This document shows, in pieces, positions 26,100 to 34,818 of a stretch of 64,000 bases of DNA (position 1 is the first letter of the stretch; the number at the start of each line of letters is the position of its first letter). The DNA is taken from positions 8,795,316 through 8,859,315 of the forward strand of contig NZ_BLPG01000001.1 in the NCBI RefSeq assembly GCF_011764445.1. Reading direction: 5' to 3'. The notes below the pieces were generated by a model. The model saw only the letters and a list, made by a program, of their open reading frames with translations, did no database searches and was not told the origin of the DNA. This DNA comes from Phytohabitans rumicis (GTDB lineage Bacteria > Actinomycetota > Actinomycetes > Mycobacteriales > Micromonosporaceae). A program made the position numbers and the translations under genes.

Positions 26100-27703
26100 G
26101 CCAGGTCGCCGTACACGATGCTGCCGCCGACGATCGTCGCGACCACGTCGAGCTTGGCGATCCGGCTGGGGTCGACCCGGCGTGGGTCGTCGGACAGCAC
26201 GGTGAAGTCGGCGTGCTTGCGGGCGCTGACCGTGCCGAAGTCGCGCTCGCGGTGCGCCGCGTAAGCGGCGCCGCTGGTGTACGCGGCGATGGCCTGCTCG
26301 ACGGAGAGCCCTTCGTCCGGGCCGGTGACCGTGCCGCGCAGCGAGGTCCGCTCGACCATGAACTGGATGCCCACGAGCGGGGAGCCGGCGCCGAGCGGGC
26401 GGTCCGAGCCGCCCGCGATGCCGATCCCGCGGTCCACAAAGGACTTCCCGCGGTACTGCCAGTGCATCCGCGCAGGGCCCAGCACGGCCGCGTAGTCCTC
26501 GGCGTTGTCGACGAGGAAGCACGGTTGGATGGACGCGATGACGCCGAGCGCCGCGATCCGGTCGAGCTGGTCGTCGCGGGTGATGCCGCAGTGCTCGATC
26601 CGGTGCCGCGGATCCGGCCGCGGGTACGCCCGCTGGGCCGCCTCGATCGCGTCCAGGGCCAGGTCGATCGCCCGGTCGCCGATGGCGTGGATGCCGACCT
26701 GCCAGCCGGCGGCGTGCGCGTCCAGGACGACCGCGCGGATCTCCTCGGCGGGCTGGGCCAGCACGCCGACGTTGTCGGTGCCCTCGAACGGCGCGGTCAG
26801 CGCGGCGGTCCGCACCATCACGCCGCCGTCGGTGAAGATCTTCACGGCGCCGAGGCCGAGGTGGTCGTCCCCGAATCCGGAGCGCAGCCCGAGGTCGATG
26901 CCCTGCCGGATGGGGTCGTCGCGGTGCGCGGCCAGCGGGTGCAGGGCGTCGGCGGAGACCATGAGCTGTACCCGGATCGGCAGCCGGCCGGCGGCGCGGG
27001 CGGTCTGGTACGCGGCGACCTCGGCCGGGCTGAAGCCGATCCCGAGCGCGCCGACGCCGGCCTCCACCGCGCCGGTGAGACCCTGGGACACGCAGGTCTG
27101 GGCTGCGTGCCCCAGGGCGTCCACCAGTTCCCCGGTGGACAGGGGTAACCGGAGTCCGCGGGCGAGCCCGGTGGCCCGCTCGTACAGCACTCCGGTCGGC
27201 TCGCCAGCGTCGCCCCGAGCGACGCCGTCGAGGTCGGGGTGGGTGGCGGGGAAGCCCGCCAGGACGGCCGAGCTGACCACGGCCGCGTGCCCGGATATGT
27301 GGTCGACGATCACCCGGCGCCCGCCGCCGGCGCGGTCCAACTCGGCGCGGGTCAGGTGGCGGCCGATCCGGCGCTGGTCGTACCCGACGACGTCGATCCA
27401 GGCGCCGGCGTCCGCAGCCGCGGCGGCCGCGGCGATCGTGTCCAGGACGGCCTCGACGGTGGTGCCGGCCGAGACGTCGACGGCTCCCTGGGCGAAGCCC
27501 TCGGCGATCAGGTGGGTGTGCGAGTCGACGAGGCCGGGCAGTAGAGTCGCGCCGCCCAGGTCGATGGTCCGCCGGGCCGGGAGGCCGGCGATCTGGTCGT
27601 CGAGGCCGATGATCCGCCCGGCCCAGACCCCCACCGCCGTGGCGGTGGGCCGGGCCGGATCCATGGTGAGGACGTTCGCGTTCTGTAGCCGGAGGTCGAG
27701 CAC
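26096..27703 (-). CDS. YtcJ-like amidohydrolase
   Basis: This 535-residue metallo-amidohydrolase of the YtcJ/exoenzyme regulatory protein type has the metal motif GLVDSHTHLIAEG, the late HRIEHCGITRDDQL and IAGGSDRPLGAGSPL. The family is predicted to deacylate or deaminate N-substituted compounds, but physiological substrates are mostly unknown. It is the first gene of a five- or six-gene leftward run down to the kinase. The GTG start is at 27703. It is divergent from the dipeptide importer with a 65-bp shared control region. Confidence 0.88.
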   Translation of the reverse strand: MLDLRLQNANVLTMDPARPTATAVGVWAGRIIGLDDQIAGLPARRTIDLGGATLLPGLVDSHTHLIAEGFAQGAVDVSAGTTVEAVLDTIAAAAAAADAGAWIDVVGYDQRRIGRHLTRAELDRAGGGRRVIVDHISGHAAVVSSAVLAGFPATHPDLDGVARGDAGEPTGVLYERATGLARGLRLPLSTGELVDALGHAAQTCVSQGLTGAVEAGVGALGIGFSPAEVAAYQTARAAGRLPIRVQLMVSADALHPLAAHRDDPIRQGIDLGLRSGFGDDHLGLGAVKIFTDGGVMVRTAALTAPFEGTDNVGVLAQPAEEIRAVVLDAHAAGWQVGIHAIGDRAIDLALDAIEAAQRAYPRPDPRHRIEHCGITRDDQLDRIAALGVIASIQPCFLVDNAEDYAAVLGPARMHWQYRGKSFVDRGIGIAGGSDRPLGAGSPLVGIQFMVERTSLRGTVTGPDEGLSVEQAIAAYTSGAAYAAHRERDFGTVSARKHADFTVLSDDPRRVDPSRIAKLDVVATIVGGSIVYGDLA

Positions 27704-27732
27704 GGGAAGAACTATACGTTACAGAATCAGCG

Positions 27733-27761
27733 TTGACACCATGATCTGTATGTGACATTAC
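27733..27761 (+). promoter_or_regulatory. Candidate promoter of the dipeptide importer operon
   Basis: TTGACA at 27733-27738 is followed after 17 bases by CATTAC, a poor -10. The sequence TTGACAC reappears at 28688 before the binding-protein gene. The 65-bp region is shared with the divergent amidohydrolase gene. Only the -35-like box is convincing. Confidence 0.35.
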
Positions 27762-27768
27762 TTGGGAA

Positions 27769-28680
27769 GTGACGGCATCCCCCTCCTGGCGGCGCCTGCG
27801 CCGCGACCGGACCGCGCTGGCGAGCGCCATCGTCCTCGCCGTCGTCACGCTGCTCTCGATCGGGGCGCCGGCGGTCTGCGGGCTGCTCGGCATCGACACC
27901 GAACGCCACATCGAGCTGCTCAGCATCGACAACGTCGGGTTCCCGGAGGGCGCCTTCGGCGGCATCAGCGCCGACCATCCGCTCGGCGTCGAGCCCAAGA
28001 CCGGCCGGGACGTGCTCGCCCTGCTGCTGTACGGCTCGCGCACCTCGCTGCTCATCGCGCTGGGTGCGACCGCGCTGTCGATGCTGCTCGGCGTCGGGTT
28101 CGGGCTGGTCGCCGGCTACTTCCCCGGCGCGGTCGACAGCCTGCTCTCGCGCATCATGGACGTGCTGCTCGCGTTCCCGGTCCTGCTCTTCTCGATCGCT
28201 CTGCTGGTCGTGCTCGGCGGCGTCGACAGCCTGTTCTTCCTGTCCGGCAACGGCCTGCGCGTCGCGGTGCTGATCCTGGTCATCGGGTTCTTCGGATTCC
28301 CGTACGTGGGCCGGCTGATCCGCGGGCAGGTCATCTCGCTGCGGCAGCGCGAGTTCGTCGAGGCGGCCCGCGCGCTGGGCGCCTCCAACCGGCGCATCCT
28401 GTTCGCCGAGATCCTGCCGAACCTGCTCTCGCCGATCCTGGTGGTGTCCGCGCTGACCATCCCGACGCGCATCCTCGCCGAGGCGGCGCTCTCGTTCCTC
28501 GGCGTCGGTGTCCAGCCGCCGGAGACCTCGTGGGGCCAACTGCTCGGCTCGGCCTCGCACGTGTTCACGGTCGACCCGGCCTACATGCTCTTTCCCGGCC
28601 TCGTCGTGGTCCTCACGGTGCTGGCGTTCAACCTGCTCGGCGACGGGCTTCGCGACGCGTTCGACCCGCGGTCACATTAA
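27769..28680 (+). CDS. Dipeptide/oligopeptide ABC transporter permease (DppC type)
   Basis: This 303-residue permease has an N-terminal helix, then a binding-protein-dependent transport domain with the cytoplasmic EAA loop (FVEAARALGASNRRILFAEILPN). HPLGVEPKTGRDVLALLLYG is typical of DppC/OppC. It is unusual in being first: most operons put the binding protein first. The GTG start at 27769 has no obvious Shine-Dalgarno. Genes 27769-33.5 kb form one operon encoding two permeases, two ATPases and a binding protein. Confidence 0.93.
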   Translation: MTASPSWRRLRRDRTALASAIVLAVVTLLSIGAPAVCGLLGIDTERHIELLSIDNVGFPEGAFGGISADHPLGVEPKTGRDVLALLLYGSRTSLLIALGATALSMLLGVGFGLVAGYFPGAVDSLLSRIMDVLLAFPVLLFSIALLVVLGGVDSLFFLSGNGLRVAVLILVIGFFGFPYVGRLIRGQVISLRQREFVEAARALGASNRRILFAEILPNLLSPILVVSALTIPTRILAEAALSFLGVGVQPPETSWGQLLGSASHVFTVDPAYMLFPGLVVVLTVLAFNLLGDGLRDAFDPRSH

Positions 28681-28714
28681 CCCTAATTTGACACTGATTC
28701 TGATTGAGGCGCAG

Positions 28715-30478
28715 ATGAGACGTTCGATATCGGCCGGCGTGCTGGCCACCGTCATGCTGGCCGGCTGTTCCGGAACCGCGGAGAAGAAGGAGGGCGGCGA
28801 CGGCTCGGGCGGCTTCGACGCGGCCCGTACCGGCGTGGTCAACGCCTCCGACAAGACCGGCGGCACGCTGCGGCTCGGCGGCACGGCGGACTGCGACTCC
28901 TGGGATCCGGCCGCCACCTACAACGGGTACTGCTGGAACCTGCAGCGGCTGATGACCCGCACGCTGGTCGCCTCGCCCGGGTACGGCGACCAGGCCCGCA
29001 CCATGAAATCCGGCGAGCTGGTGCCCGACCTGGCCACCGCGCTGGGCCAGTCGAACGCCGACAAGACCGTGTGGACGTACAAGCTGCGCTCGGGGCTGAA
29101 GTTCTCCACCGGGGCGGCGATCACCAGCGCCGACATCAAGTACGGCTTCGAGCGGATGTGGGCCACCGACGTCATCTCCGGCGGGCCGGCCGGCTACTTC
29201 CTGTGCCTGCTGGACACCTGCGACGACGAGGGGACGCCGGAGTACGAGGGGCCGTACAAGGACAAGAAGGGTGGGCTGGAGCGGATCGAGACGCCGGACG
29301 CGCAGACGATCGTGTTCCGCCTGACCGGTTCGTTCGCGGACTTCGACTACCTGATGGCGCTCCCGGCGACCGCCCCGGTGCCGCGCGCGCAGGACAAGGG
29401 CGCGTCGTACACGAAATCGGTGGTCGCCTCCGGGCCGTTCGTCTTCGAGTCGTACACGCCGGGGCAGAGCGTGGCCTGGAAACGCAATCCACATTGGAGC
29501 CAGGACACCGACGAGGTGCGCCACCCCAAGGTGGACAAGGTCACCCTGACCCTGCTCAGCAACCCCGACGACCTGGACGCCCGGCTGAAGAACGGCTCGC
29601 TGGACCTGGCCGCCGGGGGTGGCGTGCAGCCGACGTTCCAGTCCGAGATCCTGGGCAGCCCGGCGCTGAAGGCCAACGCCGACAACCCGGTCAGCGGCTT
29701 CGTCGGGCTCTTCGCGATCTTCCCGACGGCGCCGTCGCTGGACAACGTGCACTGCCGGCGGGCCATCGCGTACGCCCTGGACAAGCGCGACCTGCTCGTG
29801 CAGTCGGGCGGGACGTACGGCGGCAGCTACGCGGCGACGCTGCTGCCGCCCGCGGTGCCGGGGCACGACGCGAACGCCAACGCGTACCCGTCGGGCGCGG
29901 ACTGGACCGGTGACGTGGACAAGGCCAAGCAGGAGCTGGCCGAGTGCGGCAAGCCGGACGGGTTCAGCACGGTCATGGCGTACACCAACTCGGGCCAGGA
30001 CCCGCAGATCTTCGCCAGCGTCCAGGCGGCGCTCAAGCGGGTCGGCATCACGGTGACCGGCAAGCAGCAGGACGAGAGCGTGTACTACGGCAACTACATC
30101 GGCGCGCCCGCCACCGTCAAGGAGCAGCAGCTCGGCATCGCGTCGATCGGTTGGGCGCCGGACTACCCCAGCGGCAACGGCTTCCTGAGCCTGCTGGTCG
30201 ACGGGGCCCGGATCCAGGCGGAGGGCACCACCAACTACGTCAGCGTCAACGACGAGGTCCTCAATGGACTCATCAAGCGCTCGGCCACCGCACCGCTGGC
30301 CGAGCAGGCGCAGATCTTCAAGGAGCTGGACAAGCAGACCATGGAGCGCGCGCTCTACCTGCCGTACTTCTACCAGAAGGCCCTGCTCTACCGGAACCCG
30401 CGGGTGACCAATGTGGACCTACGCGCCGACGCCGGCGGGTACGACCTGGTCAACCTCGGGGTCAGCGACGGAAAGTGA
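28715..30478 (+). CDS. Extracellular solute-binding lipoprotein, family 5 (peptide type)
   Basis: This 587-residue protein has a lipobox (LAGC, Cys18) and the family-5 motifs: GGTLRLGGTADCDSWDP, LVPDLATAL, WTYKLRSGLKFSTGAAITSADIKYGFERM, VASGPFVFESY and the C-terminal ALYLPYFYQKALLYRNPRVTNV. It binds peptides or similar compounds outside the cell for the importer. Three extra Cys (CLLDTC, CWN) suggest disulfides. The start follows TGAGG at a good distance and lies 34 bp after the preceding permease. Confidence 0.93.
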   Translation: MRRSISAGVLATVMLAGCSGTAEKKEGGDGSGGFDAARTGVVNASDKTGGTLRLGGTADCDSWDPAATYNGYCWNLQRLMTRTLVASPGYGDQARTMKSGELVPDLATALGQSNADKTVWTYKLRSGLKFSTGAAITSADIKYGFERMWATDVISGGPAGYFLCLLDTCDDEGTPEYEGPYKDKKGGLERIETPDAQTIVFRLTGSFADFDYLMALPATAPVPRAQDKGASYTKSVVASGPFVFESYTPGQSVAWKRNPHWSQDTDEVRHPKVDKVTLTLLSNPDDLDARLKNGSLDLAAGGGVQPTFQSEILGSPALKANADNPVSGFVGLFAIFPTAPSLDNVHCRRAIAYALDKRDLLVQSGGTYGGSYAATLLPPAVPGHDANANAYPSGADWTGDVDKAKQELAECGKPDGFSTVMAYTNSGQDPQIFASVQAALKRVGITVTGKQQDESVYYGNYIGAPATVKEQQLGIASIGWAPDYPSGNGFLSLLVDGARIQAEGTTNYVSVNDEVLNGLIKRSATAPLAEQAQIFKELDKQTMERALYLPYFYQKALLYRNPRVTNVDLRADAGGYDLVNLGVSDGK

Positions 30479-30480
30479 CG

Positions 30481-31496
30481 ATGGTCCGGTACTTGCTCGG
30501 GCGGCTTGCCGGCGCGCTGATGGTGGTGTTCGTGATCAGCGTGGTCACGTTCGCCATCTTCCAGCTCGCGCCCCGGCTCACGGGGGCCAACCTCGCGTTC
30601 TTCTACACCGGTAAGAACACCAGCGAGGCGCAGGCGGCGGCGGTCGCGCAGAAGTTCGGCTTCGACCGCCCGCTGCCCGAGCAGTACTGGACGTTCATGT
30701 CCGGCATCGTCGCCGGGCGCGACCTCAGCGACGGCGCCACCGAGGTGCACTGCGCCGCGCCCTGCCTCGGCTACTCCTTCCGGCAGAACCGGCCGGTGCT
30801 GGAGATGATTGGCGAGGCGTTCCCGGTGACGCTGGGGCTCACCGTCGGCGCGGCCGTGCTGTGGCTGCTGTTCGGCGTCGCATCCGGCGTGCTGTCGGCC
30901 GTACGCCGCGGCTCGGTCTTCGACCGGCTCGCCACCACGGTCGCGCTCGTCGGCGTCTCGGTGCCGGAGTTCTTCACCGGCATGCTGCTGATCTACCTGC
31001 TCACCTCGGGGCCGGCCTGGCTGCGGTGGTACCCGGACGGGATCAACTACGTCGCGTTCACCGACGACCCGGTGGGCTGGTTCGTCAACATGATCCCTCC
31101 GTGGATCTGCCTGGCACTGCTCTTCGCCGCCCTGTACGCCCGGCTGACCCGCGCCACCATGCTGGAGACCATGGGCGAGGACTACGTGCGGACCGCCTGG
31201 GCCAAGGGCCTGGCCCCGCGCGTGGTGATCGGCCGGCACGGGCTGCGCGCCGCCCTGCCCCGCTGGTCACCCTCGTGGGGCTGGACATCGGCGCGCTGCT
31301 CGGCGGCGCGGTGCTCATCGAGACGCTGTTCAGCTTCCCCGGCATGGGCCGGCTGGCCTACGCCGCCATCACCAAACAGGACCTACCGGTGATCATGGGG
31401 GTCACGATCGTGTCCGCGTTGTTGATCGTGCTCGCCAACGTCATCGTGGATCTGCTGTACGGGATCCTGGATCCACGGGTGCGCCATGCCCGATGA
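30481..31496 (+). CDS. Dipeptide/oligopeptide ABC transporter permease (DppB type), one-base frameshift
   Basis: The product is about 338 residues when repaired. The N-terminal MVRYLLGRLAGALMVVFVIS and the extended extracytoplasmic loop with GATEVHCAAPCLGYS are typical of the actinobacterial DppB family. The frame breaks at the CCCC run at 31258-31261, inside the transport domain: GRHGLRAAL continues as PLVTLVGLDIGALLGGAV in another frame. One more C restores it to the stop at 31496. It starts two bases after the binding-protein stop and overlaps the next ATPase ATG by 11 bp. I treat it as functional with a likely sequence error. Confidence 0.87.
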
Positions 31497-32565
31497 GCCG
31501 CTGCTGCGCGTACGCGACCTGCGCGTGCACTTCCCGACCGACGACGGCCTGGTCCGCGCCGTCGACGGGCTGTCCTTCGACGTCGCGCCCGGCGAGATCG
31601 TCGGCATCGTCGGCGAGTCCGGCTCCGGCAAGTCGGTGACCAGCCAGGCGATCCTCGGGCTGGTCCGCACCGGTCCGGCCCGCGGCCGGCTGCGTCCGTT
31701 TCGAGGAGCGCAGCGACGAGGACGGACGCAGCCGGCCGTCGGGGCCGAAGCGAGCCAGCCAGCAGGGCCGAGGGTCTCCGGCGAGATCTGGTACGGCGGC
31801 CGGGACCTGGTCGCCGCGCCCGAGCCGCAGCTGCGCCGGCTGCGCGGTGCCGAGCTGGCGATGGTCTTCCAGGACCCGCTCTCCGCGCTGCACCCGTACT
31901 ACACGGTCGGACGGCAGATCAGCGAGGCGTACCGGGCGCACAACCGGGTCGGCCGCCGGGCCGCGCGGGCGCGCGCCGTGGAACTGCTCGACCGGGTCGG
32001 CATCCCGGAGCCCGACCGCCGCTACGACGCGTTCCCGCACCAGTTCTCCGGCGGGATGCGGCAGCGCGTGATGATCGCGATGGCGCTGGTGAACACGCCG
32101 AAGCTGCTCATCGCCGACGAGCCGACCACCGCCCTCGACGTCACCGTGCAGGCGCAGATCCTCGAACTGGTCAAGGACCTGCGCCGGGATTTCGGATCCA
32201 CGATCCTGCTGGTCACCCATGACCTGGGCGTGGTCGCCGAAACCTGCGACTCGGTGGTCGTCATGTACGCCGGCCAGTGCGTCGAACAAGGGTCGGTGAC
32301 GGACGTGTTCAGCCGGCCGCGGGCGCCGTACACGTGGGGGTTGTTGGAGTCCATGCCACGCATCGACCGGGACCGGCGGGAGCGGCTGGTGCCCATCGGC
32401 GGCCAGCCGCCCTCGCTGCTCGCGCTGCCGGACGGCTGCGCCTTCGCGCCCCGCTGCACGCACCGTGGCGAGGTCCCCGACGGCCGCTGCGACACCGAGC
32501 GGCCGGAACTGGTGCCGGTCGGGGACGGGCACACGGCGCGCTGCCACCTGGCGGTGACCTCATGA
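31486..32565 (+). CDS. Peptide ABC transporter ATP-binding protein (DppD type) with inserted palindrome
   Basis: This 359-residue ATPase has Walker A GESGSGKS, signature [16 protein letters not shown], Walker [13 protein letters not shown] and the C-terminal Cys-rich FeS-type region [18 protein letters not shown]. About 30 extra residues (about 66-95, very Arg/Gln/Pro rich, [14 protein letters not shown]) interrupt the region between [10 protein letters not shown] and VSGEIWYGG. The DNA there is a palindromic element (31684-31737 plus a tail), in frame. Homologues go straight from the helix to the SGEI strand. The insert lies on a surface loop before the second beta strand, so the enzyme may still work. 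Confidence 0.9.
   Translation: MPDEPLLRVRDLRVHFPTDDGLVRAVDGLSFDVAPGEIVGIVGESGSGKSVTSQAILGLVRTGPARGRLRPFRGAQRRGRTQPAVGAEASQPAGPRVSGEIWYGGRDLVAAPEPQLRRLRGAELAMVFQDPLSALHPYYTVGRQISEAYRAHNRVGRRAARARAVELLDRVGIPEPDRRYDAFPHQFSGGMRQRVMIAMALVNTPKLLIADEPTTALDVTVQAQILELVKDLRRDFGSTILLVTHDLGVVAETCDSVVVMYAGQCVEQGSVTDVFSRPRAPYTWGLLESMPRIDRDRRERLVPIGGQPPSLLALPDGCAFAPRCTHRGEVPDGRCDTERPELVPVGDGHTARCHLAVTS
31684..31770 (+). repeat. Palindromic element inside the DppD-type ATPase gene
   Basis: GGCCGGCTGCGTCCGT (31684-31699) pairs with 31722-31737 as a perfect 16-bp stem. The loop carries GAGCGCAGCGACGAGG. The trailing GGGGCCGAAGCGAGCCAGCC (31741-31760) resembles the tail of the element at 44181-44280. It adds about 30 in-frame codons to the host gene. 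Confidence 0.82.
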
Positions 32566-33731
32566 CCGACCTGCTCACGGTCACCGACGTGCGCAAGCAC
32601 TTCGGCCCCGTACGCGCCGTCGACGGCGTCTCCTTCTCCGTCCGCGCCGGCGAGACGCTCGGACTGGTCGGCGAGTCGGGGTGCGGCAAGTCCACCACCG
32701 CGCGACTCGTCACCCGGCTCATGGATCCAACATCCGGGAGCGTTCATTTCGACGGCCACGAGATCGGCCGATGGCCGGAGCGCAAGCTGCGGCCGCTGCG
32801 CCGCGACCTACAGATGATCTTCCAGGACCCGTACGCCTCGCTGAACCCGCGGCACACCGCCGGCGCCATCCTCGCGGCACCGTTCCGCATCCAGAAAGTA
32901 CGCCCGGCGCACGGCGTCCGGGCCGAGGTGCGCGACCTGATGGCGCGGGTCGGCCTGAACCCCGAGCACGAGAACCGCTACCCGCACGAGTTCTCCGGCG
33001 GCCAGCGGCAGCGCCTCGGGATCGCCCGCGCGATCGCGTTACGCCCGAAGCTGGTCGTGTGCGACGAGCCGGTGTCCGCATTGGACGCCTCGGTCCAGGC
33101 GCAGGTCGTCAACCTCCTCGACGACCTGCAGGACGAGTACGGCCTGGCCTACGTCTTCGTGGCCCACGACATGGCGGTGGTGCGGCACATCTGCGACCGG
33201 GTCGCGGTGATGTACCTGGGCCGGATCGTCGAGGTCGCCGACTGCGACACCCTGTACGCCTCGCCGCAGCACCCGTACACGCAGGCCCTGCTGTCCGCCG
33301 TACCGGTGCCGGACCCCACCCGGCGCGACCGCCCCGACCGCATCCTGCTGCGCGGCGACCCGCCGAAGGCCGGCGAGGCGGCGGTGGGCTGCTCCTTCCG
33401 CGGCCGCTGCCCCCGCTACCGGGACGCGCTGGACGACACCCAACGCGCCCGCTGCGCCACCGACACCCCGCACCTGACCGACGGCGTAGCCTGCCACTTC
33501 CCAACCCCCACCCCCACCCCGATCCCACCCCCGCCTAACCCCTCGCCCCCGCCCCCGCCCGCCCCCGGCCCCCCGCGCCCCGCCCGCGCGTCGCCCGCGC
33601 CCGCCTGCCCCGCGCGTCGCCCGCCGCTGGGCCGCGTCGATCAAGGACTTCCCCGTCGATCAAGGGCAAACGGTCGTGCTTCGATCTCAGATCCACGACC
33701 ATATGCCCTTGATCGACGCGCAAGTCCTTGA
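32562..33731 (+). CDS. Peptide ABC transporter ATP-binding protein (DppF type), runs on into repeat DNA
   Basis: The ATPase domain is complete: [49 protein letters not shown], and the C-terminal oligopeptide-binding Cys region [15 protein letters not shown] normal protein would end near TDGVACHFP (about 33498). Here the frame continues through a Pro-rich tail ([20 protein letters not shown]) and a family C repeat to 33731. If one base is missing in the C runs at 33500-33535, the frame ends at a TAA at 33536-33538 instead. The start overlaps the stop of the preceding gene (ATGA). I trust the domain up to about 33500. Confidence 0.83.
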   Translation: MTDLLTVTDVRKHFGPVRAVDGVSFSVRAGETLGLVGESGCGKSTTARLVTRLMDPTSGSVHFDGHEIGRWPERKLRPLRRDLQMIFQDPYASLNPRHTAGAILAAPFRIQKVRPAHGVRAEVRDLMARVGLNPEHENRYPHEFSGGQRQRLGIARAIALRPKLVVCDEPVSALDASVQAQVVNLLDDLQDEYGLAYVFVAHDMAVVRHICDRVAVMYLGRIVEVADCDTLYASPQHPYTQALLSAVPVPDPTRRDRPDRILLRGDPPKAGEAAVGCSFRGRCPRYRDALDDTQRARCATDTPHLTDGVACHFPTPTPTPIPPPPNPSPPPPPAPGPPRPARASPAPACPARRPPLGRVDQGLPRRSRANGRASISDPRPYALDRRASP

Positions 33732-33746
33732 TCGACGCGGCCCAGT
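33627..33746. repeat. Family C nested palindrome, copy 4
   Basis: This copy has the longest arms: 24 bases from 33627 (starting CTGGGCCGCGTCGATCAAGG) pair perfectly with 33723-33746. It sits between the convergent importer operon and the hydrolase at 33813, at the 3' end of both. Confidence 0.92.
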
Positions 33747-33812
33747 GGCCCGGCTCACGCGGCCAAGCGCGGTGGGCGGCGTAGGTCGTGCGGCCGAGGT
33801 CAGGCGTGGTGG

Positions 33813-34688
33813 TCAGGCGTCGTGGGCGCGGAGGAAGGCGCCTACCACCGCCAGGAACGCGTCCGGCTCCTCAAGATGCGGCAGGTGGCTGGAGTTCGGG
33901 AAGACGTGCGAGCGTACGTCCGGGATGCGTTCGACGAACGGGGCCCATACCTCCGGCGCCGCCTCGTCGTACGCGCCGGCCACCACCAGTGTCGGTGCCG
34001 TGATGCCGGGCAGCCGGTCCACGATCGTCCAGTCGCGGAACGTGCCGGTGGCGGAGAACTCGTGCGGGCCGTTCGTGGTGTGGTAGACGGTCGGGTCGGC
34101 GGCCATCTGGGCGTACGTCGCCGCGAGCGGAGCCGGCATGGGATCGAGCCGGCACACGTGGCGCTGCTCGTAGACGCGCACCGCGGCCTGGTATTCCTCG
34201 GCGTCGAGGGTGCCGGCGGCCTCGTGGCGCTCCAGCGCGGAGAGCACGTCGGGAGGGAGGGCGGCGCGCAGCCGGTGGGCGGCCGCGCGCCACAGCTCGT
34301 TGGCGGCGGGACTGTCGCAGATGGACACCGACAGCAGGCCGTCCGGGTGCGCCAGCGCGTACTCCGCGGCGAGCATCCCGCCCCACGACTGGCCGAGCAG
34401 GTGGAAGCGGTCCGCGATGCCGAGCGTACGCACCAGGTTGGCGAGTTCCTCGACCCACAGCTCGACGGTCCAGAAGCCGGGGTCGGCGTCCGGCAGGTGG
34501 GTGCTGTTGCCGCAGCCGAGCTGGTCGTAGAGCACGACCGCGCGGCCGTCGCCGGCGAGTGCGCCCATCGGTACGCAGTAGTCGTGGCCGGCGCCCGGCC
34601 CGCCGTGCAGGATGACGACGGGCGCCCGTGGGCCGTCCCCGATGACCCGGTACCAGGTCTCGTGGCCCCGATAGGCGACGGTGGTCAT
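33813..34688 (-). CDS. Proline iminopeptidase-like alpha/beta hydrolase (S33)
   Basis: This 291-residue hydrolase has HGGPGAGHDYC at the oxyanion hole, nucleophile elbow GQSWGG (Ser101) and a late Asp and His (GAYDEAAPE and SSHLPHLEEP). HGGPG plus GQSWGG marks the proline iminopeptidase/tricorn-interacting-factor branch, which removes N-terminal residues from peptides. It is the last gene of the seven-gene leftward operon. AAGGAGG (34695-34701) precedes its start and directly follows the family B element. Confidence 0.9.
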   Translation of the reverse strand: MTTVAYRGHETWYRVIGDGPRAPVVILHGGPGAGHDYCVPMGALAGDGRAVVLYDQLGCGNSTHLPDADPGFWTVELWVEELANLVRTLGIADRFHLLGQSWGGMLAAEYALAHPDGLLSVSICDSPAANELWRAAAHRLRAALPPDVLSALERHEAAGTLDAEEYQAAVRVYEQRHVCRLDPMPAPLAATYAQMAADPTVYHTTNGPHEFSATGTFRDWTIVDRLPGITAPTLVVAGAYDEAAPEVWAPFVERIPDVRSHVFPNSSHLPHLEEPDAFLAVVGAFLRAHDA

Positions 34689-34703
34689 GCTCTGCCTCCT
34701 TGG

Positions 34704-34818
34704 TGAGCTCGCCCGGCGGCGCCCGAAGGCGATGACTTACCAGCGGCGACGAGGTCCGGGGGTGGCGCGGGTCCGTGACGCCGCCGGTAAGACATCGCCG
34801 CGCCGCCGGGCGAGCTCA
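34704..34818 (-). repeat. Family B intra-operon palindrome, copy 2 (115 bp)
   Basis: Read on the minus strand it starts with the TGA stop of the aminopeptidase gene. The first 19 bases (TGAGCTCGCCCGGCGGCGC) pair perfectly with the last 19. It ends two bases before the AAGGAGG of the next gene. It is homologous to 18180-18294, including GGCGGCGTC in the middle, and has exactly the same length. Three pairs of the outer stem differ and all are compensated. Confidence 0.93.

Noticed and set aside
23130-26264. A 1044-codon open frame on the + strand over the kinase, flavin proteins and hydrolase
   Set aside because: It lies antisense to several conserved genes and encodes low-complexity Arg/Gly/Ala/His sequence with no motif. 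Long antisense frames are normal in GC-rich DNA.
31258-31261. Programmed frameshift in the permease gene
   Set aside because: No slippery heptamer or downstream structure beyond normal GC content, and eight similar breaks occur in unrelated genes, so sequence error is more likely.
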